From assembly GCA_018820855.1 (NCBI GenBank), contig JAHJNL010000029.1, positions 62,001-126,000 of the forward strand: 64,000 bases of DNA, written 5' to 3'. Positions 47,199 to 54,662 of the stretch are shown in pieces. The DNA comes from Pseudomonadota bacterium (GTDB lineage: Bacteria; Desulfobacterota; Desulfobulbia; Desulfobulbales; Desulfocapsaceae). Position numbers and translations under genes: made by a program. The first letter of the stretch is position 1, and the number at the start of each line of letters is the position of its first letter. Under the pieces are notes generated by a model. That model saw nothing but the letters and a program-made list of their open reading frames with translations, was not told the origin of the DNA and made no database searches.

Positions 47199-48173
47199 AT
47201 GAAGCAGCAATTCCCCAGGCCAAAGATTCTCGTCAGTCGCTGTCTTGGTTTTGCTGCCTGTCGTTACGATGGCCAGCAGCTTTGCTCAAGAATAATCGAC
47301 CTGTTGAGAGACCATGTTGATTTTGTTGCTGTCTGCCCTGAAGTTGAAGCGGGTTTGGGTGTACCACGTCCCCCCGTCCGTCTCTGTCAGGAAAAAGATA
47401 CACTGGAAATTTGGCAGCAGGCCCATGCCCGGACCGTGACCGCTGAGCTGCAGGATGCTGCTGCACGTCTTGTCTCATATCTCGCAGACTGTGACGGCGC
47501 TATTTTAAAAGCAAAATCACCCTCCTGCGCACCTCGTGATGCCAAGGTCTACAAAGGGATTGACCACCCTCAATTCCTGCGCTGGGACAGCGGGATCTTT
47601 GCATCCTTTGTTCTCAGGGAAATCGGGGTAAAGGCCGTGGAGGACGAGCAGCGGTTGACAAACCTTATTCTCCGGGAACATTTTCTGGTTAAGCTCTATG
47701 CATGGGCACGTTTCCGTAGCATTGCCGCCAAACCGCGTATGGGTGATCTGGTGGCCTTTCACTCTGGCTACAAACTGCTCTTTCTCGCCTACAATCAGAG
47801 CAGATTCAGAATATGCGGCAAAATTGTCGCCAATCATGAGCGACTTCCTGTAAACGAGGTCTTTCAACTCTATGAGAAGGAAATGGGCCAGATCCTCAAA
47901 CACCCGTTTCGCAGACAATCCATGGTCAACACCTTGTACCACGCCTTCGGCTGGGTTGCAGAAAACATGAGTTCTGCGGAAAAAGAATACACCATTAACA
48001 CAATGGAAGAGTACCGCGACGAACGGATACCGCTACAGGCTGTCACTCGGATGATCGAAGCCCAGGCCATCCGCTTTTCCCAGAAAAATCTCCTTGGCCA
48101 GGTTCTTCTTCACCCTTTTCCCTCTCAGCTGTCTGATCTTTCAGACTCTGGAAACGGAAGGGAAATGACATGA
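47199..48173 (+). CDS. DUF523-DUF1722 fusion (TudS-like desulfidase plus YbgA domain)
   Basis: 324 aa. The N-terminal DUF523 part has CLGFAACRYDG, CPEVEAGLGVPRPPVRL and LKAKSPSC, holding the cysteines that bind a [4Fe-4S] cluster in TudS, a thiouracil desulfidase. The C-terminal DUF1722 part (about 190-300) starts GDLVAFHSGYKLLFLAYNQ. This fusion occurs widely and, in other bacteria, near photolyase and LitR-type regulon genes. Substrate is unknown. Confidence 0.9.
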   Translation: MKQQFPRPKILVSRCLGFAACRYDGQQLCSRIIDLLRDHVDFVAVCPEVEAGLGVPRPPVRLCQEKDTLEIWQQAHARTVTAELQDAAARLVSYLADCDGAILKAKSPSCAPRDAKVYKGIDHPQFLRWDSGIFASFVLREIGVKAVEDEQRLTNLILREHFLVKLYAWARFRSIAAKPRMGDLVAFHSGYKLLFLAYNQSRFRICGKIVANHERLPVNEVFQLYEKEMGQILKHPFRRQSMVNTLYHAFGWVAENMSSAEKEYTINTMEEYRDERIPLQAVTRMIEAQAIRFSQKNLLGQVLLHPFPSQLSDLSDSGNGREMT

Positions 48174-48281
48174 TGGTAAAACAATGGAAATGTCCGCGGG
48201 ATAACATCAGGTTCTCTGCTTTCACAATAACCTATCCAGGATGCCTCTGAAAAGCAGATGACAAAGTGACAGTCGATACAA

Positions 48282-49097
48282 TCACCAGAGGAAGGCGCTT
48301 ACTTTTTTTTCCATTATGTTGCCATCAAAAACAAGTTTTGCCGGAGAACGAGATAGCCCATAACAGACATGCAGTGGCAATAAATGGTCCTCCCGGGGAT
48401 GGCAATAGCGGGCAAAAGGTGCATCACTCCACTCAATGAGTCTTTTCTCTCGTTCATCTGAAGAGAGTGTGGGATTGGTACATGTATCAATAAGCCAATG
48501 CTCAAAGGCCTCATTTCTGGAATCAGGCCCCCCTCCACTGTTAAACAGTAATGCCTTCAGGTTATGAAACGAGAACCCTGAACCGAGTATCAGGATATTT
48601 TCTTTGCACAGGGCCGACAATGCCTTGCCCATACGGATGTGAGCTTCCGGGTCAAAACTCCTCAAGAGCGACACCTGAACACAGGGGATGGCAGCCTTTG
48701 GGTACATCAATTTTAAAGGGATAAATAAGCCATGATCAAAAGGACGTTGATCATCTAATCTTGCCTCAATACCGCCCTCCAGCAAAAGATGATGTATTTT
48801 ATCGGCTAAAACAGGATCACCTGCTGCAGGATATTCGATTTGATATGCGTCAGCAGGAAAACCGGAATAATCATAGAGTAAGGGAGGTGCCGCGCCACTG
48901 GTTATTGTTGCCTTATCCTCCTGCCAGTGCGCACTGATTACAACTATGGCAGACGGTTCAACAAATGTTTGTGGAATTTCAGTCAGAAAGGAGACCAGAC
49001 CCTGGTGACTTTTTTCTCCGAGTAAGGGTAAGGGGCCGCCACCATGGGGAATATACAAAACAGAACCAAGTTGTTTCCCTGTAACTTCACTTTTCAT
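48282..49097 (-). CDS. LigB/DODA-type class III extradiol dioxygenase-like protein
   Basis: 271 aa from ATG 49097, set by AGGAGG with 5-nt spacing; an upstream ATG at 49127 lacks one. YIPHGGGPLP, VVISAHWQED, the PFDHGLFIPLKLMYP core and HPREDHLLPLHV carry the histidines that bind Fe or Zn in YgiD/DODA proteins (4,5-DOPA dioxygenase family). It may open a catechol ring or act on another aromatic. This is unexpected in a presumed anaerobe because the reaction needs O2. Confidence 0.82.
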   Translation of the reverse strand: MKSEVTGKQLGSVLYIPHGGGPLPLLGEKSHQGLVSFLTEIPQTFVEPSAIVVISAHWQEDKATITSGAAPPLLYDYSGFPADAYQIEYPAAGDPVLADKIHHLLLEGGIEARLDDQRPFDHGLFIPLKLMYPKAAIPCVQVSLLRSFDPEAHIRMGKALSALCKENILILGSGFSFHNLKALLFNSGGGPDSRNEAFEHWLIDTCTNPTLSSDEREKRLIEWSDAPFARYCHPREDHLLPLHVCYGLSRSPAKLVFDGNIMEKKVSAFLW

Positions 49098-49270
49098 CAC
49101 AACCTCCTCATCAATGTAGTGTTCCATACATCAAAGCATTTACAATGAAGTGACTTCAATGGTATATTTCCTTCAGCGACAGACAATCGGGAAGATACGA
49201 ATCTCCCGTACTTCCATGTCACAATGGAACTCTTACCTTTTTACATTCTCCATCTTGATGGCATTGACCA

Positions 49271-49792
49271 GTGAAAACCCTGCTCAGAATAACCTTGTTC
49301 CTTGCACTGCTTGCAGCTCCTCTGGTTGCCGGGTGCAGTGACAACAATCAGGAAGTAAACCTGGAAATGACACCATCACAACAAAACAATGGCGTTGACA
49401 GCGAACACCTGTCACCCTGTCCTGCACGCCCCAACTGCGTATCCAGTGAAGCGCCCCCTGGTCCGGACCACATTGCTCCGCTAAGATTTTCAGGAGCCGC
49501 CTCCGCAGCATGGCAAGCCCTGCAGAATATTCTCGTTGACATGGGCGGGCAAGTTGAAAAGGTGGATGACCACTTTCTCCATGTCACTTTTCGCAGCAGG
49601 ATCTTTCGTTTTGTCGATGACCTCACCTGCCGACTGGACCGTACCAACAACCTTATCCAGATCCGCTCCGCCGCTAGAGTTGGCTATTCCGATTTCGGCG
49701 TGAATCGAAAACGGGTGGAACGTCTGCGGCTGACTTTCGATGAAAGGGTTCAGAATTCATCTGATAACAGCCCGACACAAGGTCTTCAATAA
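49271..49792 (+). CDS. DUF1499 lipoprotein
   Basis: 173 aa from GTG 49271. A lipoprotein signal (LVAGC, Cys22) is followed by a DUF1499 domain with CPARPNCVSSEAPP, then FLHVTFRSRIFRFVDDLTCR and VGYSDFGVNRKRVE. DUF1499 proteins are of unknown function. It is divergent from the dioxygenase-like gene and convergent with the CarH-like operon. Confidence 0.82.
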   Translation: MKTLLRITLFLALLAAPLVAGCSDNNQEVNLEMTPSQQNNGVDSEHLSPCPARPNCVSSEAPPGPDHIAPLRFSGAASAAWQALQNILVDMGGQVEKVDDHFLHVTFRSRIFRFVDDLTCRLDRTNNLIQIRSAARVGYSDFGVNRKRVERLRLTFDERVQNSSDNSPTQGLQ

Positions 49793-49822
49793 CATTTCCC
49801 TAGAACCCTGCCCCTGGGCCGA

Positions 49823-50761
49823 TTAGAATCGTCCTTTCAATGTAACACCAACAAAAGGCGCTGTGTCGTAGTCTGTTTCACCCAACTTATTGCCATTTTT
49901 ATCCTCGATGGTTATGTCACCGGCAAAGAGCATACCACCATTAATATCAAAACGATAACTCTCTCCCAGGCGCCAGCCCACCCGTACAAAATATGCCCAA
50001 AAATCCACTTCACCAATCCCATCTGCGACTGAACTGCTATCATCCAGCCGAAAACGATACGAACGGTAGGCGCTTCCCATGCCAAGTTCCCAACTGTTCT
50101 TCGAGTTGTAGACCACTTCCAGCCCTGCCGGACCCACCGGCCCTGCAGGAAAAGGATTAGTGAGCAAAAACTTTTCATTTATCTTCCAGTTAATGATCAC
50201 ATAGGGAAAAAACTCTGCCTGATCCAGGCGATCATAAATACCAGCCCCAAAGCCCAGCATCAAATCCGGTCCAAAGACATGGGCCGCCGACACCACTGCC
50301 CCATAGGACAGGGATTCACTGACTTTAGCACCAGAGGCACCTGAAAAATCTACGGAAGGAATAAAACCAAAACGCCAATCAGTTGTGGTACTATAAAAAA
50401 TGGGTACCCTGATGCCCGGCCTGAAAATCTCGTCCCACGTATCAACGGAAGCCAAACGCTCGATGCCGGAAAAATTCCAGCGCTCATAATCAAAGCTCAA
50501 GCCAAGACCCACGGTCCAACGCTTCTCAATGGATCTGGAAATATTAAAGCGAAGCAAGTGACGCTGAACATCAAATTGCCCCCCCTTGCCCATATCAGTC
50601 TCGAACTGATAAATGGGGGTATAGGATAAGCTATAGCCTGTCTTCGAGCTGCCGCCCTTTTCCGTACTATTTGATTGTGCCTCTGCATGACCGGAAAACA
50701 ACAGTGCTGTAAAAAAGAAAAAAAACACGATCATGGTTGAGAATGACTGGTTTGGATTCAT
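49823..50761 (-). CDS. Probable outer-membrane beta-barrel protein
   Basis: 312 aa from ATG 50761 (AGAGAG at a suitable distance; frame open upstream). A signal peptide (SGHAEAQS) is followed by alternating hydrophobic strands rich in Tyr, Trp and Phe, ending FVGVTLKGRF with a C-terminal phenylalanine, the outer-membrane sorting signature. The channel or adhesin role is unknown. It is last in the minus-strand operon after the FKBP-methyltransferase, B12 regulator and thioesterase genes, 44 nt after the last. Confidence 0.7.
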   Translation of the reverse strand: MNPNQSFSTMIVFFFFFTALLFSGHAEAQSNSTEKGGSSKTGYSLSYTPIYQFETDMGKGGQFDVQRHLLRFNISRSIEKRWTVGLGLSFDYERWNFSGIERLASVDTWDEIFRPGIRVPIFYSTTTDWRFGFIPSVDFSGASGAKVSESLSYGAVVSAAHVFGPDLMLGFGAGIYDRLDQAEFFPYVIINWKINEKFLLTNPFPAGPVGPAGLEVVYNSKNSWELGMGSAYRSYRFRLDDSSSVADGIGEVDFWAYFVRVGWRLGESYRFDINGGMLFAGDITIEDKNGNKLGETDYDTAPFVGVTLKGRF

Positions 50762-50804
50762 TGTATGTCTCTCTATAGTTTTCATAAGCATAAGTTGCTT
50801 CAAT

Positions 50805-51233
50805 CTACGACGTTTCATGCTCACTGGCCAGATAGGGCATAAAACCGTCTCGTACCCGTGAGTCAAGGGCTTTTGGCTGATGACTCACACTGTCGATAAA
50901 GAGCCCTGTCTGCCGACCATCTGCAGTCAACTCACCCTTTCCGTTATAAAAACGGAACTCCATAATTGCCGAAACATTTTTCAACTTCGATAACCAGACC
51001 TCTATGCGAACCTTGTCACCAAGAAAAAGCTGTTTTCGATAACGAATTTCAGTGTTAATTAATGTGGGAAACAGACCAAGCCGTTCCACCACCTCCTGAA
51101 CAGGCATACCTACACGTTCAAGGAGCTTGAGACGACCGATCTCCATCCACTGAATATAGATAATATTACTGACATGACCGGCAAAATCAATATGATAGGT
51201 ATAAATGTTTTCTTCAATAATGATCTTTTTCAT
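50805..51233 (-). CDS. Acyl-CoA thioesterase (hotdog fold, 4HBT family)
   Basis: 142 aa. YTYHIDFAGHVSNIIYIQWMEIGR is the YbgC/4HBT signature, although the usual catalytic Asp-His-x-G is replaced by DFAGHVSN (family members vary here). It probably hydrolyses acyl-CoA or acyl-ACP thioesters in the cytoplasm. Its start overlaps the B12-regulator stop by 4 nt, so the two are translated together. The regulator may thus control fatty-acyl supply. Confidence 0.85.
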   Translation of the reverse strand: MKKIIIEENIYTYHIDFAGHVSNIIYIQWMEIGRLKLLERVGMPVQEVVERLGLFPTLINTEIRYRKQLFLGDKVRIEVWLSKLKNVSAIMEFRFYNGKGELTADGRQTGLFIDSVSHQPKALDSRVRDGFMPYLASEHETS

Positions 51234-52186
51234 TTATCCTCCAGATTAAGCAGCTGATAAATATCTGCCGGCAGCTGTAACAACGGAGACATGAGTTTAC
51301 ATCCCACCCCCAGCAAGAGTGGGTCATCTGTACGAACTCCCTGGCCACCCACCACAAATAAATTGGAATTCCGTCTGATCAGCGCAGCCAACTGAGAGCG
51401 ATTATTCCTGTATATGCTCTGGCTGGTCACAGAAAGCCAGACGCTTGTCGGCCGCAGCTTTATAATAGTATGTTGCAAAGCATCCAGCGGCAGAGCCGCA
51501 CCAAGGTAGACAACATTATATCCCTGTCGAGCCAGGGCATAGGAAACAGCAAGCACCCCAAGCCTATGCTCTTCTCCTGGAAAACAGCAGCAAAGAACAG
51601 GTGAAATCCTCTTCTCCATTGTTGCCGTGCGGGCCTGATCCAGACAGTTACGCAGATACTGTTCGACCATGCTGCTGACGAGATGTTCTCCGGCTACGCC
51701 GATCCTTCCGGAAAGATACAATTCCCCCACTCTGGCCATGACCGGAAGAAGGACTTCGTACACCAACCTGTCTGGACTGAGTTCCAGCATGGCGTGCTGG
51801 AGCTCAGTCCCTAACTGTTTCAGATCAACGGTTTCCGCGGCAGAAACAAGTGGTTTGATATAGCTCTCCAGTCCATTACCGCGCTCTCCCTTCTCTGTTT
51901 CACTTGCAACTCCTTCCTCTCCTGCTTCCTTCTTTGTGCGGACCTGTTTTAAAAGCTGCTCCCTGCCCAGAGCTGCAAGCTCGCCAATACGATGTCCGCC
52001 TGCAATGCTCTCAGCAATATGGCATATCAGGAACATATCCTCCTGGCTGTAGAGGCGCTGTCCGCCCGGACCTCGTTCAGGAATCCAGAGAGCGTAACGC
52101 TTTTCCCAGGCGCGCAGCAAAGTAGGAGTGACACCGCTTTCACGGGCCAATGTTCCGATTTTGTAGAATGATTTATCCCCAGCCAT
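51230..52186 (-). CDS. MerR-family B12-binding regulator (CarH/LitR-like)
   Basis: 318 aa from ATG 52186; the frame is open upstream but homology begins here. A MerR HTH (YKIGTLARESGVTPTLLRAW) is followed by a helix-bundle and a B12-binding fold. Lower-ligand histidine is His207 in PGEEHRLG, the ExHxxG motif. CarH uses a Trp-x9-Glu-His motif in the helix bundle; here it reads Tyr157-x9-Glu167-His168, so the tryptophan is replaced. CarH/LitR proteins repress as tetramers in the dark with adenosylcobalamin and release DNA in light. 11-bp repeats that match its operator type lie at the promoter region 53.5 kb. Confidence 0.9.
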   Translation of the reverse strand: MAGDKSFYKIGTLARESGVTPTLLRAWEKRYALWIPERGPGGQRLYSQEDMFLICHIAESIAGGHRIGELAALGREQLLKQVRTKKEAGEEGVASETEKGERGNGLESYIKPLVSAAETVDLKQLGTELQHAMLELSPDRLVYEVLLPVMARVGELYLSGRIGVAGEHLVSSMVEQYLRNCLDQARTATMEKRISPVLCCCFPGEEHRLGVLAVSYALARQGYNVVYLGAALPLDALQHTIIKLRPTSVWLSVTSQSIYRNNRSQLAALIRRNSNLFVVGGQGVRTDDPLLLGVGCKLMSPLLQLPADIYQLLNLEDK

Positions 52187-52187
52187 C

Positions 52188-53396
52188 TTATTCTTTTCTT
52201 CCCCAGGCCATGTAAACCGGGTCACTGAAGGGTAATTCCCAGTGCGGATCATCATCCGGACGTGGTAAACCACGTCTGCTCAAGGCCGCAAGATCTTGAA
52301 AACCAGGAGTTCTGTGAAACATCTCCAAAACCATAGCCAGCCTTTCGAATTCGTGCAGTCTCGTCCATATCTTGATTGCCTTGGGCGGAAACCAGCGATT
52401 GGAAAAGGCCAGGGCCAGAACACCGCCAGGCTGCAGCACCCGATGTATCTCTTGAAACACAAGTAAAGGATTAATGAGATATTCAATTGAGGCCGTACAC
52501 ATTATAGCGTCAAAACTGTTGTCAGCAAAGGGCAATAAGGGATTTTGATTTAGATCGTGCACTACTCTTTCAGTGGCCATTGTATTGGCAGCCAACTCTT
52601 CCTTGTTCATTCCCAAGACAATGAGCTGCTGCAAATCCAGATTTCGGGGAAGATGCGATTCCCAACTTCCCATAAGATCAAGACCCCGGGAACCTTGTGT
52701 AATGATCCGTCCATACTGTTCTGTGATAGCAGTGCGAGCGGTGGAGTCAAGATGATGCACCATTCTCTGCCCTTGGTAGAACAGTGTATCGGACGATCCA
52801 TCGGCACGATCAAATGGTTGCGAAGCAAAAAAGGCAGATGACTGACCGTGATAACGGGCCTGCATGCCCGGACCATCGGCACACAGTCTTTCCAACCAAT
52901 CTTCACAACGTCCTCCCCGCTCCAGCTGAGTATCATATATTTCAACTATGGAGGCGCTGAGGCTCAGATCATGGCCGGCAAGGGGGTGGTTCAAATCAAA
53001 AAGGTGATATCCCTTTTCCTGTCCCACGTACCGGGCCGGAGAAAAGGTGTCAGAAAACACGCCACTTACACCATGCAAATAGCCCTGGGGGTAATAGCGG
53101 CCATACTCCAGGTCCAGGGTTTCCTGATGTTTTTCAGGATGATACACCTGATCCGACCGTACTCGAACCAGCCTGTTCGTTTGATACGGTGCATGGAAGG
53201 AGTTCGCAGGTACAGGTACCGTAACATGCTCCCCCTGATTTTTACCAGCAAGTGCTGCTGCAAGATCCGGCAGCAAAGAATCACGCCACAGATTCACCGG
53301 ATCGGCCCAGAGACTGTCTTTGTATTGGACGCCACCATTCTGCCACTCCACTGTAAATTCTATTACTGCCCGGCCTTCTTTATCAAGTGTTTTCAT
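52188..53396 (-). CDS. FKBP-like domain fused to a SAM-dependent methyltransferase
   Basis: 402 aa from ATG 53396, preceded by GAGAGGG (a TTG at 53411 is also in frame). The N-terminal half has the SlyD/FkpB hallmark DLNHPLAGHDLSLSASIVEI near residue 140, and an upstream FKBP-like segment. The C-terminal half is a class I methyltransferase (GLDLMGSWESHLP, LPFADNSFDAIMCTASIEY, RVLQPGGVLALAFSNRW). The fusion of proline isomerase and methyltransferase is uncommon; the substrate is unknown. One nucleotide separates it from the B12 regulator gene. Confidence 0.82.
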   Translation of the reverse strand: MKTLDKEGRAVIEFTVEWQNGGVQYKDSLWADPVNLWRDSLLPDLAAALAGKNQGEHVTVPVPANSFHAPYQTNRLVRVRSDQVYHPEKHQETLDLEYGRYYPQGYLHGVSGVFSDTFSPARYVGQEKGYHLFDLNHPLAGHDLSLSASIVEIYDTQLERGGRCEDWLERLCADGPGMQARYHGQSSAFFASQPFDRADGSSDTLFYQGQRMVHHLDSTARTAITEQYGRIITQGSRGLDLMGSWESHLPRNLDLQQLIVLGMNKEELAANTMATERVVHDLNQNPLLPFADNSFDAIMCTASIEYLINPLLVFQEIHRVLQPGGVLALAFSNRWFPPKAIKIWTRLHEFERLAMVLEMFHRTPGFQDLAALSRRGLPRPDDDPHWELPFSDPVYMAWGRKE

Positions 53397-53480
53397 TTCA
53401 TTCCCTCTCAATCAGAATTACCGACTCAAACAACCTTTCTATTGCCTGACTGTAATTTTTCCCCAGAGCGTCAAAAGAAT

Positions 53481-53546
53481 AAACATAGACAAAACATAGA
53501 CACAACCCAAGTAAAGTCAACAGAAGAAACAGACAAAACATTGACA
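53481..53546. promoter_or_regulatory. CarH-type operator: 11-bp direct repeats
   Basis: AAACATAGACA occurs as exact tandem copies at 53481-53491 and 53492-53502. AAACATTGACA (one change) lies at 53536-53546, exactly 44 bp (four units) from copy two; the unit before it (53525-53535, AGAAACAGACA) keeps the ACA. All fit a TnnACA core with 11-bp phasing, the pattern of known CarH operators. The first pair overlaps the -10 of the fusion-operon promoter and the third copy holds the yfcH -35. Confidence 0.75.
53493..53520 (-). promoter_or_regulatory. Promoter of the FKBP-methyltransferase/B12-regulator operon
   Basis: On the minus strand, TTGACT (53520-53515) and TATGTT (53498-53493) are separated by 16 bp. 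Transcription would begin near 53486, leaving a leader of about 90 nt. The -10 lies inside the second 11-bp repeat, so binding there should repress. Confidence 0.6.
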
Positions 53547-53569
53547 AACAACATTACACACCTTATTTT
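53541..53569 (+). promoter_or_regulatory. Promoter of the YfcH-like gene
   Basis: TTGACA (53541-53546) and TATTTT (53564-53569) with a 17-bp spacer form a near-consensus sigma-70 promoter. The -35 is part of the third 11-bp repeat, so a regulator bound there would block polymerase. Start near 53576, 42 nt before the ATG. Confidence 0.7.
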
Positions 53570-53617
53570 CAAAGTACGGCAGAGAAAAGAACATGTCATT
53601 TTCCTGGAGGAAACAAC

Positions 53618-54508
53618 ATGAAAGCACTGATCACAGGCGGAACAGGTTTCGTAGGACGACATCTTGCAGCAAGGATACCAGAGTCTATTATTGGAGGACG
53701 CAACGTTAAAAAAATCCACCACCTCTTTGGCAACAGAGAAGCTCGACAGTGGGATGGCTCAAAGAATACAGACCCCTCTTTTCTGGATGATGTAGACACC
53801 GTATTCCATCTGGCTGGTGAATCAATATTTCAAGGGCGCTGGAATGAAGAAAAAAAGGAACGGATCCGAGCCAGTCGGATTGAGGGAACGCGTCATCTGG
53901 TGGACGCCATTGCCAAGGCAGAAAACAGGCCAACGACTCTCATCTGTTCTTCCGCCATTGGCTTTTACGGTGAAAAAGGAGAAGAGACAATAACGGAAAA
54001 GGACCCAGCCGGAAATGACTTTTTGGCCCAAGTGTGCATGGATTGGGAAAAAGAAGCCATGCGGGCCGAAAAGTATGGGGTGCGAGTCGTGTCGATTCGC
54101 ACCGGTGTCGTACTCGGGGCCGACGGTGGTGCCCTGGCACAAATGCTTTTGCCTTTTAAACTAGGATTAGGTGGAAGATTGGGCAGTGGTCACCAGTATA
54201 TGTCCTGGATTCATATCCAGGACCTGACGGGTATCATGATTCATGCCATGAAAAATACAGCTCTGCAAGGGCCTGTAAATGCTGTCGCACCTACCCCAAT
54301 CACTAACAGGGAATTCACCCGTGCCCTGGCACATGCCCTGCACCGACCGGCCCTTCTGCCTGTGCCTGGATTTATTCTTCAGGCAGCATTAGGAGAATTT
54401 GCCACTGTACTGCTCAGTTCTCAGCGCGTTGTACCAGATGTCCTGAAACAGACAGACTTCAACTTTACCTTTCCGGATATTGGATCTGCCCTCAGAGATC
54501 TTGTCTAG
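53618..54508 (+). CDS. YfcH/SDR39U1-type NAD(P)-binding oxidoreductase (TIGR01777 family)
   Basis: 296 aa; GGAGG at 53606-53610 gives a 7-nt spacing. Features are the N-terminal GGTGFVGRHLA, VFHLAGESI, SSAIGFYG, SGHQYMSWIHI and the C-terminal domain found in YfcH (LSSQRVVPDVL). The family binds NADPH; its role is poorly known. It is divergent from the B12-regulator operon and shares its operator region. The same gene often occurs with LitR/CarH-type regulators in other bacteria (from memory, not searched). Confidence 0.93.
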   Translation: MKALITGGTGFVGRHLAARIPESIIGGRNVKKIHHLFGNREARQWDGSKNTDPSFLDDVDTVFHLAGESIFQGRWNEEKKERIRASRIEGTRHLVDAIAKAENRPTTLICSSAIGFYGEKGEETITEKDPAGNDFLAQVCMDWEKEAMRAEKYGVRVVSIRTGVVLGADGGALAQMLLPFKLGLGGRLGSGHQYMSWIHIQDLTGIMIHAMKNTALQGPVNAVAPTPITNREFTRALAHALHRPALLPVPGFILQAALGEFATVLLSSQRVVPDVLKQTDFNFTFPDIGSALRDLV

Positions 54509-54662
54509 GCACCATGGATGAAAAGCATTGGCATGCTGACAACAAACACAAATTGTTTTATGAAGGTTGGATAGTTTTGACATTTATAGACAGAAAGGAC
54601 CATATCTAACCTGATATCGTTCTTTCTGTCTTCAAATAATAATAGCAGTTAAAGATCACATG

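Noticed and set aside
52848-53621. Long plus-strand open frame of 257 codons across the operon promoter
   Set aside because: It runs antisense to the FKBP-methyltransferase gene and through the operator region, has a low-complexity end and no ribosome site.
54577-54592. TTGACA and TAGACA spaced 10 bp apart after the yfcH-like gene
   Set aside because: They resemble the 11-bp repeat core but are out of phase (10 bp) and lie between convergent gene ends, where no promoter is needed.
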